Source of the DNA: Sulfurospirillum cavolei
GTDB taxonomy: Bacteria; Campylobacterota; Campylobacteria; Campylobacterales; Sulfurospirillaceae
Strand: one strand, 5' to 3'
Length of the DNA stretch: 64,000 bases
Assembly (NCBI RefSeq): GCF_000813325.1
Contig: NZ_BBQE01000002.1
Shown: positions 26,980-35,421 of the stretch, in pieces
How positions within the stretch are numbered: position 1 is the stretch's first letter
Layout: every line of letters starts with the position of its first letter
Made by a program: the position numbers and the translations under genes
Notes under the pieces: generated by a model
What the model saw: the letters and a program-made list of their open reading frames with translations, nothing else
Database searches by the model: none
What the model was told of the DNA's origin: nothing

Positions 26980-27003
26980 AAATACTTTACATGTAAAGTA
27001 TTT
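26980..27003. repeat. Perfect 24-bp palindrome in the porin 5' UTR
   Basis: A perfect palindrome centred on ACATGT at 26989 lies a few bases upstream of the porin ribosome site. A 5' stem-loop here may stabilise the message, as in other highly expressed porins (inference). Confidence 0.6.
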
Positions 27004-27060
27004 GTGACGTTAATTTATGCCAAAAAAGATGCGCCACCGTTAAAAAAGGAACGCCTCCAG

Positions 27061-27086
27061 ACAGACGCATAAACCCATCTGTCTAA
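27061..27086. promoter_or_regulatory. Inverted repeat AGACAGA-N12-TCTGTCT upstream of porin
   Basis: Perfect 7-bp arms at 27061-27067 and 27080-27086 lie between the predicted porin promoter and its start codon. It could be an operator or an RNA stem; no regulator is identified. Confidence 0.4.
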
Positions 27087-27135
27087 ATCTTTAATATGCC
27101 CGTTGTATTAAGAGTTAATGTGAAGCTTCAAGAAA

Positions 27136-27163
27136 ATTTTAAATAAAAAAAAGAGCAAAAAAA
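27136..27163 (-). promoter_or_regulatory. Porin promoter (T-tract, GCTC, T-tract, TAAAAT)
   Basis: On the minus strand seven T, GCTC, eight T, ATT and TAAAAT occupy exactly 28 nt. This matches the architecture of the bc1, torD and hyd promoters in this window. The start would be near 27130, about 170 nt upstream of the porin ATG. Confidence 0.55.
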
Positions 27164-27226
27164 TCGAAGAGGAGAAGCAAAATAGTGACGAAAAAACTAA
27201 GAAGAAATAAAAGAGAAGATAGGGTC

Positions 27227-27252
27227 CAAAAAAGAGGCGGCTTACGCCGCTC
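27227..27252 (-). terminator. Rho-independent terminator of the bc1 operon, overlapping the petC stop
   Basis: GCGGC and GCCGC arms (27237-27241, 27246-27250, extendable) enclose a 4-nt loop that includes the petC stop codon. On the minus strand the stem is followed by CTCTTTTTT. The coding sequence thus ends inside its own terminator. Confidence 0.75.
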
Positions 27253-28096
27253 TCTTCCAAATCGAAACTTTCCACAGGTACGCTATTAGGGTAAAAATAG
27301 CCATAAATCCGATGAGCTTCACGCCTAAACTCTCGCGCTCCGCTTTTTTGCGATCTCCCACTTTTTCCAAATAAGCGATCACTTGCTGTTGAGACGCTTC
27401 AGAGAGTCCCACACGAGGCATCGCAATGCCCTCGACCATCTTCAACGGTTCGTTAATAAACGTGCTCAGATACTCCGCTTTTTTGGAGCGAATCATCATC
27501 GAAAGGTCGGGTGCTTCGGCTCCTAGATAATTTTTCATCGACGCACTCGGCGTTTGCGCTTTCAACGCGTCGTATTTCATACTATGGCATCTGCCGCATG
27601 CTTCTTCAAACACCCTTTTATCGGAAGGTTTTGTAGCAACGATGTTTTGAAGATACGCTACCACGTCGGCAATCTCTTGATCGCTGAAAAAGCCGTAGCT
27701 TGGCATTGCATAGGGCTTTGCATCGTTAAATTTATGCGAAAGCTTGGTTGCACGCACAGGGTCTTTGAGAAAACCTGCCAAATAATTTTTATCGTAAATC
27801 ACGCCCGCATGACTCAAATCTGGAGGGACAACACCGTAGCTACTTGCCGCATCTTCAGAGCTCATCGGTGCTTCCAACCCTAGACTTTTAATACCGTGAC
27901 ACGCGATGCAATTTGCCTCGACGAGCAATTTGCCGTTGTCCGCATTGCCGTTGACATGTAAAGGCTCCATCTCTTTAAAACCAAAATCGGCGGGGGCGAC
28001 ATGCGGGTGCATTTGCGAATGCGCAAACGGCTCAACGCCCCAGTACGTCACGGCGGTAAAGAAGACCACAATGGCTAAAATCTTCACTTCTCTCAT
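27242..28096 (-). CDS. petC: Di-heme cytochrome c subunit of the bc1 complex
   Basis: A 284-residue membrane-anchored cytochrome. Two heme c sites are present, CIACH near residue 66 and CGRCH near 167, instead of the single-heme c1 of mitochondria; this di-heme form is typical of Campylobacterota. An N-terminal hydrophobic anchor and a C-terminal helix (about 255-275) hold it in the membrane with the hemes in the periplasm. The start ATG at 28096 overlaps the petB stop (ATGA), so translation is coupled. Confidence 0.9.
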   Translation of the reverse strand: MREVKILAIVVFFTAVTYWGVEPFAHSQMHPHVAPADFGFKEMEPLHVNGNADNGKLLVEANCIACHGIKSLGLEAPMSSEDAASSYGVVPPDLSHAGVIYDKNYLAGFLKDPVRATKLSHKFNDAKPYAMPSYGFFSDQEIADVVAYLQNIVATKPSDKRVFEEACGRCHSMKYDALKAQTPSASMKNYLGAEAPDLSMMIRSKKAEYLSTFINEPLKMVEGIAMPRVGLSEASQQQVIAYLEKVGDRKKAERESLGVKLIGFMAIFTLIAYLWKVSIWKRAA

Positions 28097-29346
28097 GCCT
28101 TCTCTCCTTTTTTCGCTTCGTATTTCGTGATAATCGGCAGGACGATAAAAAGCCCTAAGAAAAGCACCGCGGCAAAAAAGCCGACCCATGCGTTCACGCC
28201 CGTCGGCGGCAATTTACCGTAAACGGTAAGGACGATCATATCGACGACCAGCAACCAAAACCACACGAAAAACGCGGGACGTTTATGTGCCGGCGCCGTA
28301 TGCATCGCATTGCGATCTAAAAACGGCAGTAAAAAAAACACCGTATTGGCAAACACAAATGCGATCAACCCAATGTCCATCGCCGCCATACCGCCGATGT
28401 CAAAGAAAAAGCCTCGAAGCACTTCATAGTTCCATAAAAAATACCACTCAGGGTAGATGTGTGCCGGAGTCTTCATCGAATTTGCCGGTTCAAAATTGAT
28501 CGGGTCCATCGCAAAATCGAAGTGATAACAGACCAAGAAAAAGAAAAACGTCATAAAAAAACCGACGACGAAAAAGTCTTTGGATAAAAACACGGGCCAA
28601 AACGGTACGACGTTAGACTCTTTAACGCGCCCTTCTTTGTATGTTTTCGCTTCCGCTTCAAAATCGAGCTCTACGGAATCTTGGTTGTTGACATGCGGAA
28701 AGCGAAGCGTGTAAAAATGCACCGCGATGACCGCTAAGATCACCAGCGGTAACAAAACGACATGTAACATAAAAAAGCGCGTCAATGTTGCATCGGCAAC
28801 GACGTAATCGCCGCGTATCCAGATCACAACCGCATCGCCGATCACGGGAATACCGCTGAAAAGATTGGTAATGACTTGCGCCGCCCAGTAGCTCATCTGT
28901 CCCCAAGGAAGCATATAGCCGCTAAACGCTTCGGCAGAAAACGCTACAAAAAGCACCATACCCGTCAACCAAATCATCTCGCGCCCTTTTTTATACGAGC
29001 CGTAGTAAATACCCGTAAAAAGGTGAATGTAGATGATCAAAAACGTCGCCGACGCCGCAACGCCGTGCATATGACGCCACAACCAACCGTACTCGACTTC
29101 TTGCATAATGGTATAGTTCACGCTATCAAACGCTAAAGCAACGTCCGGTTTATAATACATCAGCAACAAAAGTCCCGTCACCAACAATACCGCAAACAAA
29201 GCAATCAAAACCACGCCCATCGCCCATAAAAAGTTGATATTTTTGGGAATCCAATACTCACTCATCATCACGCGCATAAAGGCTTTCACCGCCAAACGCT
29301 GATCGAGCCAATCGATAAAGCCTTCGGCTTTTTTGATCTGTGCCAT
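28093..29346 (-). CDS. petB: Cytochrome b of the bc1 complex
   Basis: A 417-residue multi-span protein. Heme-ligand histidines occur in the pattern WRHMHGVAAS near 90 and MLHVVLLPL/VHFYTLR near 193-210; GYMLPWGQMSYW near 144 and the PEWYF motif near 318 (quinol-oxidation site) identify cytochrome b. It transfers electrons from menaquinol and contributes to proton motive force. It is located between the Rieske protein and petC genes in a four-gene operon. Confidence 0.93.
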   Translation of the reverse strand: MAQIKKAEGFIDWLDQRLAVKAFMRVMMSEYWIPKNINFLWAMGVVLIALFAVLLVTGLLLLMYYKPDVALAFDSVNYTIMQEVEYGWLWRHMHGVAASATFLIIYIHLFTGIYYGSYKKGREMIWLTGMVLFVAFSAEAFSGYMLPWGQMSYWAAQVITNLFSGIPVIGDAVVIWIRGDYVVADATLTRFFMLHVVLLPLVILAVIAVHFYTLRFPHVNNQDSVELDFEAEAKTYKEGRVKESNVVPFWPVFLSKDFFVVGFFMTFFFFLVCYHFDFAMDPINFEPANSMKTPAHIYPEWYFLWNYEVLRGFFFDIGGMAAMDIGLIAFVFANTVFFLLPFLDRNAMHTAPAHKRPAFFVWFWLLVVDMIVLTVYGKLPPTGVNAWVGFFAAVLFLGLFIVLPIITKYEAKKGEKA

Positions 29347-29355
29347 AACGCCTCC

Positions 29356-29856
29356 TTAGGCTTTTTTCGTCATTTTTTGATACTCCACACCCTCTTCGCC
29401 CAAAACGATCGTTTCACCGCTTAGTTTAAAAGGAGGAATATCCAAAGGACGAGGCGGCGGGCCGAACGTTTGAATACCGCTCGCATCGAAAACGCCGCCG
29501 TGACACGCGCACTTAAACGTTTGAGAACTCACCTCGTAAGAGGGGATACACCCCAAATGGGTACAAAGCCCGATCAACACGACAAATCGCTTCTCGCCGA
29601 TACGAATATCGCGTTTGTCGTTGCTCGGCGTTTCCGCGCTTTTACGCAAAATAAAAACGGGTTTACCGCGCCATTGAACCGTGTGCATTTCACCCTCTTT
29701 CATACCGGAAAGATCGACGCTGACAAAACCCGCCGACTGAACGCTCGGAAGCGGGTCCCAACTCTTTTTCATCGCGCCCAAGGCAAGCACTCCGCCTACG
29801 GCACTGATACCGCCTAGAGCCCAGCCTATAAAATCGCGCCTACTGTGTTGTGCCAT
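29356..29856 (-). CDS. petA: Rieske iron-sulfur protein of the bc1 complex
   Basis: A 166-residue protein with a Tat-type N-terminus (SRRDFIGWALGG) that acts as membrane anchor. The Rieske [2Fe-2S] boxes are CTHLGC near 98 and CACHGG near 114 (CPCHGS in many homologues). It takes electrons from menaquinol to the cytochrome c subunit. It lies 9 bp upstream of petB. Confidence 0.93.
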   Translation of the reverse strand: MAQHSRRDFIGWALGGISAVGGVLALGAMKKSWDPLPSVQSAGFVSVDLSGMKEGEMHTVQWRGKPVFILRKSAETPSNDKRDIRIGEKRFVVLIGLCTHLGCIPSYEVSSQTFKCACHGGVFDASGIQTFGPPPRPLDIPPFKLSGETIVLGEEGVEYQKMTKKA

Positions 29857-29863
29857 CGATAGA

Positions 29864-30163
29864 CTACTTTTTCGTGATAAAAGAGGCTAGCTCTTCGATT
29901 TGCGCATCGCTGAGGCTGGCAACTTGCGGTTTCATCATCGCTTTTTGTTCTCTGCCGTAACTGCCGTCTTTATACCCTTTGAGGGCTTTCACAAAATCCT
30001 CTTTGCTCATCTCTTTGATCACGAGGCTTTTATTTAACGCGGCTTTCTCGCCTTGCGCTCCGTGGCAGGCGATACACTTGGAATATAAAGGATTGGCGGA
30101 TGCGCTTAAAGCAAGGCTACACCATACCAACGCAACGCTACATGTAAGGGTTGAAAGTTTCAT
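29864..30163 (-). CDS. Small monoheme cytochrome c (c553-type)
   Basis: A 99-residue periplasmic protein with a signal peptide (about residues 1-23, ending ASA-N), one CIACH heme site near 31 and a late methionine ligand in AMMKPQV. It is the first gene of the bc1 operon, so it probably carries electrons between the bc1 complex and a terminal reductase or oxidase. Confidence 0.88.
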   Translation of the reverse strand: MKLSTLTCSVALVWCSLALSASANPLYSKCIACHGAQGEKAALNKSLVIKEMSKEDFVKALKGYKDGSYGREQKAMMKPQVASLSDAQIEELASFITKK

Positions 30164-30191
30164 CTACGACTCCTTGAAATTAATTTCCCGC

Positions 30192-30219
30192 ATCGTAGTA
30201 AAAAAAAATAGCAAAAAAA
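30192..30219 (-). promoter_or_regulatory. bc1 operon promoter (T-tract, GCTA, T-tract, TACGAT)
   Basis: On the minus strand seven T, GCTA, nine T, AC and TACGAT span exactly 28 nt. The start would be near 30185, about 22 nt before the cytochrome c ATG. It shares its layout with the porin, torD and hyd promoters. Confidence 0.6.
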
Positions 30220-30309
30220 TGAGATCAAGCCCAAAAAGAAGAGGTAACCGTAATTTTTAAAATAAATTAAAGCAAATTTTTTGCGTCAAAGGCGGCGTCC
30301 AAGCTATCG

Positions 30310-31977
30310 CTAACTTTCCCGTTTGAGCTTAATCGTAAAGAGTGCGCCGTAGTTCGTATTGCTGACGTTAATGATGCCGTTCATATTATTTTCGATAATC
30401 ATCTTGGTCATATAAAGCCCGATTCCAGTACCCTGTTTGGCGTGTTTGGTCGTAAAATAAGGCTCGAAAATACGCTCGATATGCTCCGCCGCGATGCCGC
30501 CGCCGTTATCTTCGATTTTGATCAACGTGTAGCGTTTGCCGTTTTTAACGCTCATCGCGATATACGGTGCTTCGATTTGACGTTCGATCAGAACGTCTTT
30601 GGCATTGGACAGAACGTTTAAGATCGCTTGCGCAAACTCGTTGGGATAGCCTAAGACCTGCGCACCTTCGCTTTTTTCCAAACGAAACTCGATAGAGTGG
30701 TATTTGAGTGATGCTTGCAAAATCGAACTGGCGCGTTCGCACGCATGGGTCACGTCGAAAATCTCTTTGGCTTTGGAGGGTTTGAAGAAGTTTTGAAAGT
30801 CGCTGATGGTATTGGACATGTATTCGGTGATGCGGTTGCACTCTTCTATTTTGGCGTTTAAAAACTCTTCGGTAAAATCTTCAAAATGGCGTCTGACTTG
30901 AATAATCATCAAAAGCGCGTTGATTTCGCCCAAAGGTTGACGCCACTGGTGTGCGATATTGCCGATCATATTGCCCATGGCGGCAAGCTTGCTTTGCTGG
31001 ATTAAAAGCTGTTCTTGACGCGTGCGCTCGTTAATTTCTTGCTGAATGCGAAATTCTAAATTATCGAGCATTTCATTCATCACGGCTTTTAAAAGGTTGA
31101 GCTGATCGGAGTTGGCGCGAGCCACCAAGCGTCGATCCAAGTTGCCGAGTTTCAAATCTTCCACGACGTTGGTCGCATCTTCGATCAGCTTGCTGTCTTG
31201 CTCTAAATTGGCTTGGATAATTTCGATATTTTTATTGATACGCCGCGCCATATCGCCTAGCTCGTCTTTATTATTCAGCGGTATATGAATCCTTGTCGCC
31301 TCTTCGGTCGAGGGCGATTTGAGATAATCGAAAAATTCGCGCAGTCCTTTGCTGACATGTAAGGTAGAATCGACGATATTTTTGGCAATATACGAACCGA
31401 TCAACAAAGTAAGTACGATAATAATAATCAGCCATACGACGATAAAGTAACGCGAATTATTTGCCTCTTTGTTGGCTTTGGTAAAGGTATCCGAAGCATG
31501 GGAAAGCTCGTTTTGCTGCATTTCATCTAGTGAATCCATCAGCGCGTAAAATTGATCGCGTTCAACCGTATTGGCGTTAATAAACGCGCCCTCTTCAAAA
31601 TCGTCTTTGAGGTAAGACTGGTTCGCCCTAATCAACGTCACGTAATTTTGCCACTGATCGTAAACGTTTTTCGGCAAACGTTGGAAAGGTTCGTCCATCT
31701 TTTGATACATCGCATTGATCGTCCGTAAAATATCTTTACGCAAATCTTCGTTGGGTGCCATAATTAAAGAGAGAGACTGTTCTCTGAGCTTAAAAAGCGG
31801 CAAAATATAGGTCTGTTGGATCGTCTGCACGCGCTTGGAGCCTTCAAAAACGTTGTTGACGTTCACGACCCCTTTTTGCGTAATGTCAAACGCCAAAAAA
31901 GAGAGCGTCACGATAGAGCAAACGCCCAGCGACGCCATCAACAAAAATTTAAGCCGAATGGAGAGGTATTTAATCAT
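30310..31977 (-). CDS. Sensor histidine kinase of a three-part system
   Basis: A 555-residue inner-membrane kinase. Transmembrane segments near residues 10-30 and 175-200 flank a helical periplasmic domain of about 140 residues. A HAMP-like region is followed by the dimerisation box NIAHQWRQPLGEINAL near 340, with phospho-acceptor His. The ATPase domain has an N box (AILNVLSNAKD), EDNGGGI near 490 and GTGIGLYMTKMI. The gene overlaps the substrate-binding-protein gene by 8 bp, which itself overlaps the response-regulator gene, implying that the binding protein feeds this kinase. Confidence 0.9.
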   Translation of the reverse strand: MIKYLSIRLKFLLMASLGVCSIVTLSFLAFDITQKGVVNVNNVFEGSKRVQTIQQTYILPLFKLREQSLSLIMAPNEDLRKDILRTINAMYQKMDEPFQRLPKNVYDQWQNYVTLIRANQSYLKDDFEEGAFINANTVERDQFYALMDSLDEMQQNELSHASDTFTKANKEANNSRYFIVVWLIIIIVLTLLIGSYIAKNIVDSTLHVSKGLREFFDYLKSPSTEEATRIHIPLNNKDELGDMARRINKNIEIIQANLEQDSKLIEDATNVVEDLKLGNLDRRLVARANSDQLNLLKAVMNEMLDNLEFRIQQEINERTRQEQLLIQQSKLAAMGNMIGNIAHQWRQPLGEINALLMIIQVRRHFEDFTEEFLNAKIEECNRITEYMSNTISDFQNFFKPSKAKEIFDVTHACERASSILQASLKYHSIEFRLEKSEGAQVLGYPNEFAQAILNVLSNAKDVLIERQIEAPYIAMSVKNGKRYTLIKIEDNGGGIAAEHIERIFEPYFTTKHAKQGTGIGLYMTKMIIENNMNGIINVSNTNYGALFTIKLKRES

Positions 31978-33637
31978 AGCTAAACCTTAAAGGAATCAAC
32001 GGAGCTTCGCGCTCTTTAGGATATGTCGACGTAGCGATCGAGCGATGGTATTTCGTAATTTTTGCTTTCCACAGCGGCATCAGCAACACTGAAGAAGGCT
32101 CATAAGAGACCTCTTTGTTGACCGCCAAAACGATATTGGGTGCGGGAACGGCTAACATGTAAGCTTTTTCATAGGCGCGATGGACGATTTTAGAGACAAT
32201 TTCGTAAAAACTTTCGCTTTGAAACTCTGCGTCGAAAAACTGCTCGATATACGTTTGCATTACGTCGTCTTTGTCCATTGCCGACCATTTATCGGCAACG
32301 CGGTACGCAAAAAACGCCGTCCACGGATTGTTACTACTCCAATCGTCATTTCCCCATGTCAAAATATCCCATGTTTTAGGCGATTCACGATTGGTTAAGA
32401 GCTGCTCGTAAATGACTTTTTCGTTCGGCGTAATCGTATATTCTAAACTCACACCGTAGCGTTTGAGCTGATGCTCGATCCCGTGCCATAAAAACATAAA
32501 CCGATCCATCGTAATGACGTTAAGGTGTAATCCCTCAAGCGTTTGTTTGAGTGCTTTTTCCTCGTCGGCGGTATTTCTTGCACGTTGTCCCCACGTCGGC
32601 AAATCCGTGATAGCGCGTTTGATCGAACGGTAATTGGGACTGGCTTCGCTCGGGGCCAAAACACCTTCGTTTTTGTAAACAAAATTTAAAAGGTTTTCCT
32701 GATTGATCGCTTTATTGAGTGCAATGCGGATCTTTTGATCTTGCAAACGACTCTTGGGTTTTAGCAGGTTAAAATAGATCGAGATATTGTGAAGCGAGGG
32801 TTTGGTAACCAATCGCGCGTACTTGGAAAGCACGGTTTCGACTTTTTTATTAAACGGGATCGGCGTAATATCGAGCGTTCCCTCTTCCAATGCCATGCGT
32901 ACGGCTTCTTGGGAAGTCAGCTCCGTGTAGACCGTGATTTTTTCGATGTACGGAAGCCCTTTTTCGTAGTAATTTTCATTGGCGACCAACTCCAACGTCG
33001 GCGTTTGATACCGTCCCGTCGCATACCCTTTTTCCAATCGGTAAGGTCCCAATCCCCACGGGCCTGGAGCTTGCATACTGTTACATGTAGAACCCTCTTT
33101 GGTACTCCAACCGTAACGCTTCAAGTACGCGCTCGGATACAGATTGATCGACGTTAAGTCGCTGAACAATAATCCGTAAGGCTTGTTCAAGTGAATGCGA
33201 ATCGTGTAGGCATCGACTTTTTCGACGCTTTGAAGCCTTTTGTGAATGTCCGAATAAACGACGGGGTCTTGCATAAAATAGCGAAAATTTTCCACCACCG
33301 AATCGGCGTTAAAGGGCGTACCGTTTTGAAACAAGACACCGCGTCTGAGCGTTAATTCGTAAGTCAAATCGTCGATCTTGCGATGGGACGTCGCCATCAT
33401 GTATTCCCAGCCGTTTTCGTTATCGCTGGAACGCACGAGCGTCCCGTTAATCAATTTGGAAACATACAGATACGGCATCGTCGGGAAAAAAACGCTGATA
33501 TGCGATCCTTCGAGCCTTTCATTTAGAAGCGTGGTATTAAAGTCGTCTTGGCGCGCATGAAAAGGTTCTTTCCAACCCTCGGCATGCGCGATCAGCGCGA
33601 TCAACATTCCCCAATACAAAAGTCTAGCACATTTCAA
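31970..33637 (-). CDS. Periplasmic substrate-binding protein, family 5 (peptide/nickel type), in a two-component locus
   Basis: A 555-residue exported protein (signal residues 1-19, ending AHA-E). It has the family 5 extracellular-binding fold: TYELTLRRGVLFQNGTPF near 92, with the DSVVENF helix following, and SPNYRSI near 335. No ABC permease or ATPase is nearby. Instead the gene is overlapped by a response-regulator gene upstream (14 bp) and a kinase gene downstream (8 bp), so it probably acts as ligand-sensing partner of the kinase. The ligand is unknown. Confidence 0.85.
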   Translation of the reverse strand: MKCARLLYWGMLIALIAHAEGWKEPFHARQDDFNTTLLNERLEGSHISVFFPTMPYLYVSKLINGTLVRSSDNENGWEYMMATSHRKIDDLTYELTLRRGVLFQNGTPFNADSVVENFRYFMQDPVVYSDIHKRLQSVEKVDAYTIRIHLNKPYGLLFSDLTSINLYPSAYLKRYGWSTKEGSTCNSMQAPGPWGLGPYRLEKGYATGRYQTPTLELVANENYYEKGLPYIEKITVYTELTSQEAVRMALEEGTLDITPIPFNKKVETVLSKYARLVTKPSLHNISIYFNLLKPKSRLQDQKIRIALNKAINQENLLNFVYKNEGVLAPSEASPNYRSIKRAITDLPTWGQRARNTADEEKALKQTLEGLHLNVITMDRFMFLWHGIEHQLKRYGVSLEYTITPNEKVIYEQLLTNRESPKTWDILTWGNDDWSSNNPWTAFFAYRVADKWSAMDKDDVMQTYIEQFFDAEFQSESFYEIVSKIVHRAYEKAYMLAVPAPNIVLAVNKEVSYEPSSVLLMPLWKAKITKYHRSIATSTYPKEREAPLIPLRFSYD

Positions 33638-34316
33638 ATCGGTATCCTACGCCCGAGAGGTTCGTGATGAAATCCTTGGGCAGTTTTTTGCGTAAATTTC
33701 GCACCAAAGAACGAAGCGCGCTATCGGTCATCACGTCGTCTTGCCAGATATGCGACTGGAGTTCGTCGTACGTGACGATGCGTTGTTTATTGTGCAATAA
33801 AAGTTCTAAAAAAAGAGCCTCTTTTTTGTTGAGATGAATCATCTCGCCTTCAAACCGAAGTTCTTTATGATCGACGTCGTAAAAGTAACCGCACGGCAAT
33901 TCGTAGACGATCGCATGGTTTTTGCTAATGCGTTTTAAACATCGCTGCAACGCTTCGAGCAATCCTTTGAGATTCACGGGTTTGACGATGTACTGCTCCA
34001 AATGAAGGTCGACGACTTTTAGCAAATACTCCTTATCCGTATGCGCCGAAATAATTACCAAAGGCGTCGTTTCGTCTTCGGCACGAATCTTCTCGACCAG
34101 TTCGATTCCGTTCATGACGGGCATCAGTACGTCGGTTATCACGATGTCGGGGCGTTCGTTTCGGTACAACTCCAAAGCGACTTTCCCGTTTTCCGCCTCC
34201 AACACCTCTTTGGCGTAATAGCGAAGCGATGCGGCGATATTTTTGCGTATGCCGTCTTCGTCTTCGGCATACAAAATTCTGAGGGCTTTCAAATGCTCTA
34301 AAAAAAGCTTATCCAC
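33624..34316 (-). CDS. OmpR-family response regulator
   Basis: A 230-residue DNA-binding regulator. The receiver domain (about residues 10-125) has the acidic pair ED near 19, phospho-acceptor D in ITDVLMPVMNG near 60, and K in IVKPVNL near 112. The C-terminal winged helix (about 140-228) ends SLVRNLRKKLP...GVGYRFEMC. The GTG start at 34316 follows GGAG. It probably controls the adjacent molybdoenzyme operon and is transcribed with the binding protein and kinase. Confidence 0.9.
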   Translation of the reverse strand: MDKLFLEHLKALRILYAEDEDGIRKNIAASLRYYAKEVLEAENGKVALELYRNERPDIVITDVLMPVMNGIELVEKIRAEDETTPLVIISAHTDKEYLLKVVDLHLEQYIVKPVNLKGLLEALQRCLKRISKNHAIVYELPCGYFYDVDHKELRFEGEMIHLNKKEALFLELLLHNKQRIVTYDELQSHIWQDDVMTDSALRSLVRNLRKKLPKDFITNLSGVGYRFEMC

Positions 34317-34357
34317 GTTTTTTGCTCCTTCGCAAAGCTTTTTACTTGCGTGCGTTG

Positions 34358-34396
34358 AATTTTAGTGTCGTATTTGCAAGACTTGCAACTAAAATT
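34358..34396. promoter_or_regulatory. Nested inverted repeat between molybdoenzyme operon and response regulator
   Basis: Outer 9-bp arms (AATTTTAGT 34358-34366, ACTAAAATT 34388-34396) surround an inner palindrome TTGCAAG-A-CTTGCAA (34374-34388). It may be the 3' hairpin of the molybdoenzyme operon or an operator of the following regulator gene. Confidence 0.45.
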
Positions 34397-34401
34397 CCGC
34401 C

Positions 34402-34770
34402 TCAACTGCTTTTATAAATCAAATTGACGCGTATGCCGATAACGTGCCGTCCTTCGCTTAAAGGACGAATGCTCGTTTTCGGATACCAGCCTTGCATAAC
34501 CGGCAAAGAAGAAGGCGATTCGAGCGTATCGACCAGAACATTGACAAAGTAGCCTGAGGGCAGATCGGGCTTTTCCAGTTTTATTATAACGAAGTTTTCC
34601 TCTCCGACGCGGTATTGAGCAGGCTCTTCGATTTCAACGTGCTGATGCGACAATTCGCCAAACTGCGGATCGCCGAAACTACACACGCTCGGGGCTCCCA
34701 TACTGCCCCAAGCGCAACCGAGTAAAGCCCAGAGCATACACCATGCGATTTTGAGCTTTAGCGGTAACAT
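34402..34770 (-). CDS. Putative lipoprotein, last gene of the molybdoenzyme operon
   Basis: A 122-residue protein not recognised by family. A basic start, a hydrophobic stretch and a lipobox ALLGC (Cys at about 19) indicate a lipoprotein. The remainder looks like a small beta-rich domain (VNVLVDTLES, HVIGIRVNLIYKS). It is 3 bp downstream of the FeS subunit gene. Because the operon has no membrane-anchor subunit, it might tether the complex or assist substrate or electron transfer; this is inference. Confidence 0.7.
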   Translation of the reverse strand: MLPLKLKIAWCMLWALLGCAWGSMGAPSVCSFGDPQFGELSHQHVEIEEPAQYRVGEENFVIIKLEKPDLPSGYFVNVLVDTLESPSSLPVMQGWYPKTSIRPLSEGRHVIGIRVNLIYKSS

Positions 34771-34773
34771 CGT

Positions 34774-35409
34774 TTATCCTTTGGGTTGTCGGTAGATCTC
34801 TTTAGGCATAAAGGGATGGATAAAGCGTGTCGAAGGTTTCGTCTCCGCATCGATCGCATAGTCGATACCGATAGGATCGCTTCGAAGCTCTTTGTATTTG
34901 GGATCGTGTAGATCGATAATCGTGATCGCATGAACCGGACACGATTGGACGCACGCGGTCGTTTTGCCCTCTTCTTGTCGCTCCCAACACATACTACACT
35001 TTTCGGCGCGTCCCATTTTCGTATTGAACTTCGATGCCCCGAACGGACACGCTTTCACACAGCCGCCACAGCCGATACAAATACTTTGATCGTGTTTACA
35101 GATGCCGGTTTCCGGATCTTTCGTATGCGCCCCGACCGGACAAATGGCGACACAGGCGGGGTTTTCGCAGTGATTGCACGCCAACGAGAAGTAAAATCGC
35201 TCCATCGGCATCGACACTTTCGGCGCTTTTTGATATGAAGTGAGTGTCGGTAAAATATTGTTATTGTCGATCAGATAATCTTCCGCACCGATCTCACGGA
35301 CTTTTCGCCACGTAACGCCTTGGTCTTGATGGTATTGGTTTTTACACGCCATAGCACAGGTATTGCATCCAAGACAGATGCTTCCGTCGACTAAAAATGC
35401 TTTTTGCAT
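34774..35409 (-). CDS. Four-cluster [4Fe-4S] electron-transfer subunit (DmsB-like)
   Basis: A 211-residue ferredoxin-like protein with four cysteine groups: CLGCNTCAMAC near 14, CNHCENPACVAIC near 78, CIGCGGCVKAC near 111 and CSMCW...CVQSC near 138-155. This is the pattern of DmsB/PsrB/NrfC subunits that pass electrons from the quinone side to the molybdoenzyme. It lies 12 bp downstream of the catalytic subunit. It has no signal peptide, so it is probably exported with the Tat-dependent partner. Confidence 0.9.
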   Translation of the reverse strand: MQKAFLVDGSICLGCNTCAMACKNQYHQDQGVTWRKVREIGAEDYLIDNNNILPTLTSYQKAPKVSMPMERFYFSLACNHCENPACVAICPVGAHTKDPETGICKHDQSICIGCGGCVKACPFGASKFNTKMGRAEKCSMCWERQEEGKTTACVQSCPVHAITIIDLHDPKYKELRSDPIGIDYAIDAETKPSTRFIHPFMPKEIYRQPKG

Positions 35410-35421
35410 CGTCCTCTCCTC

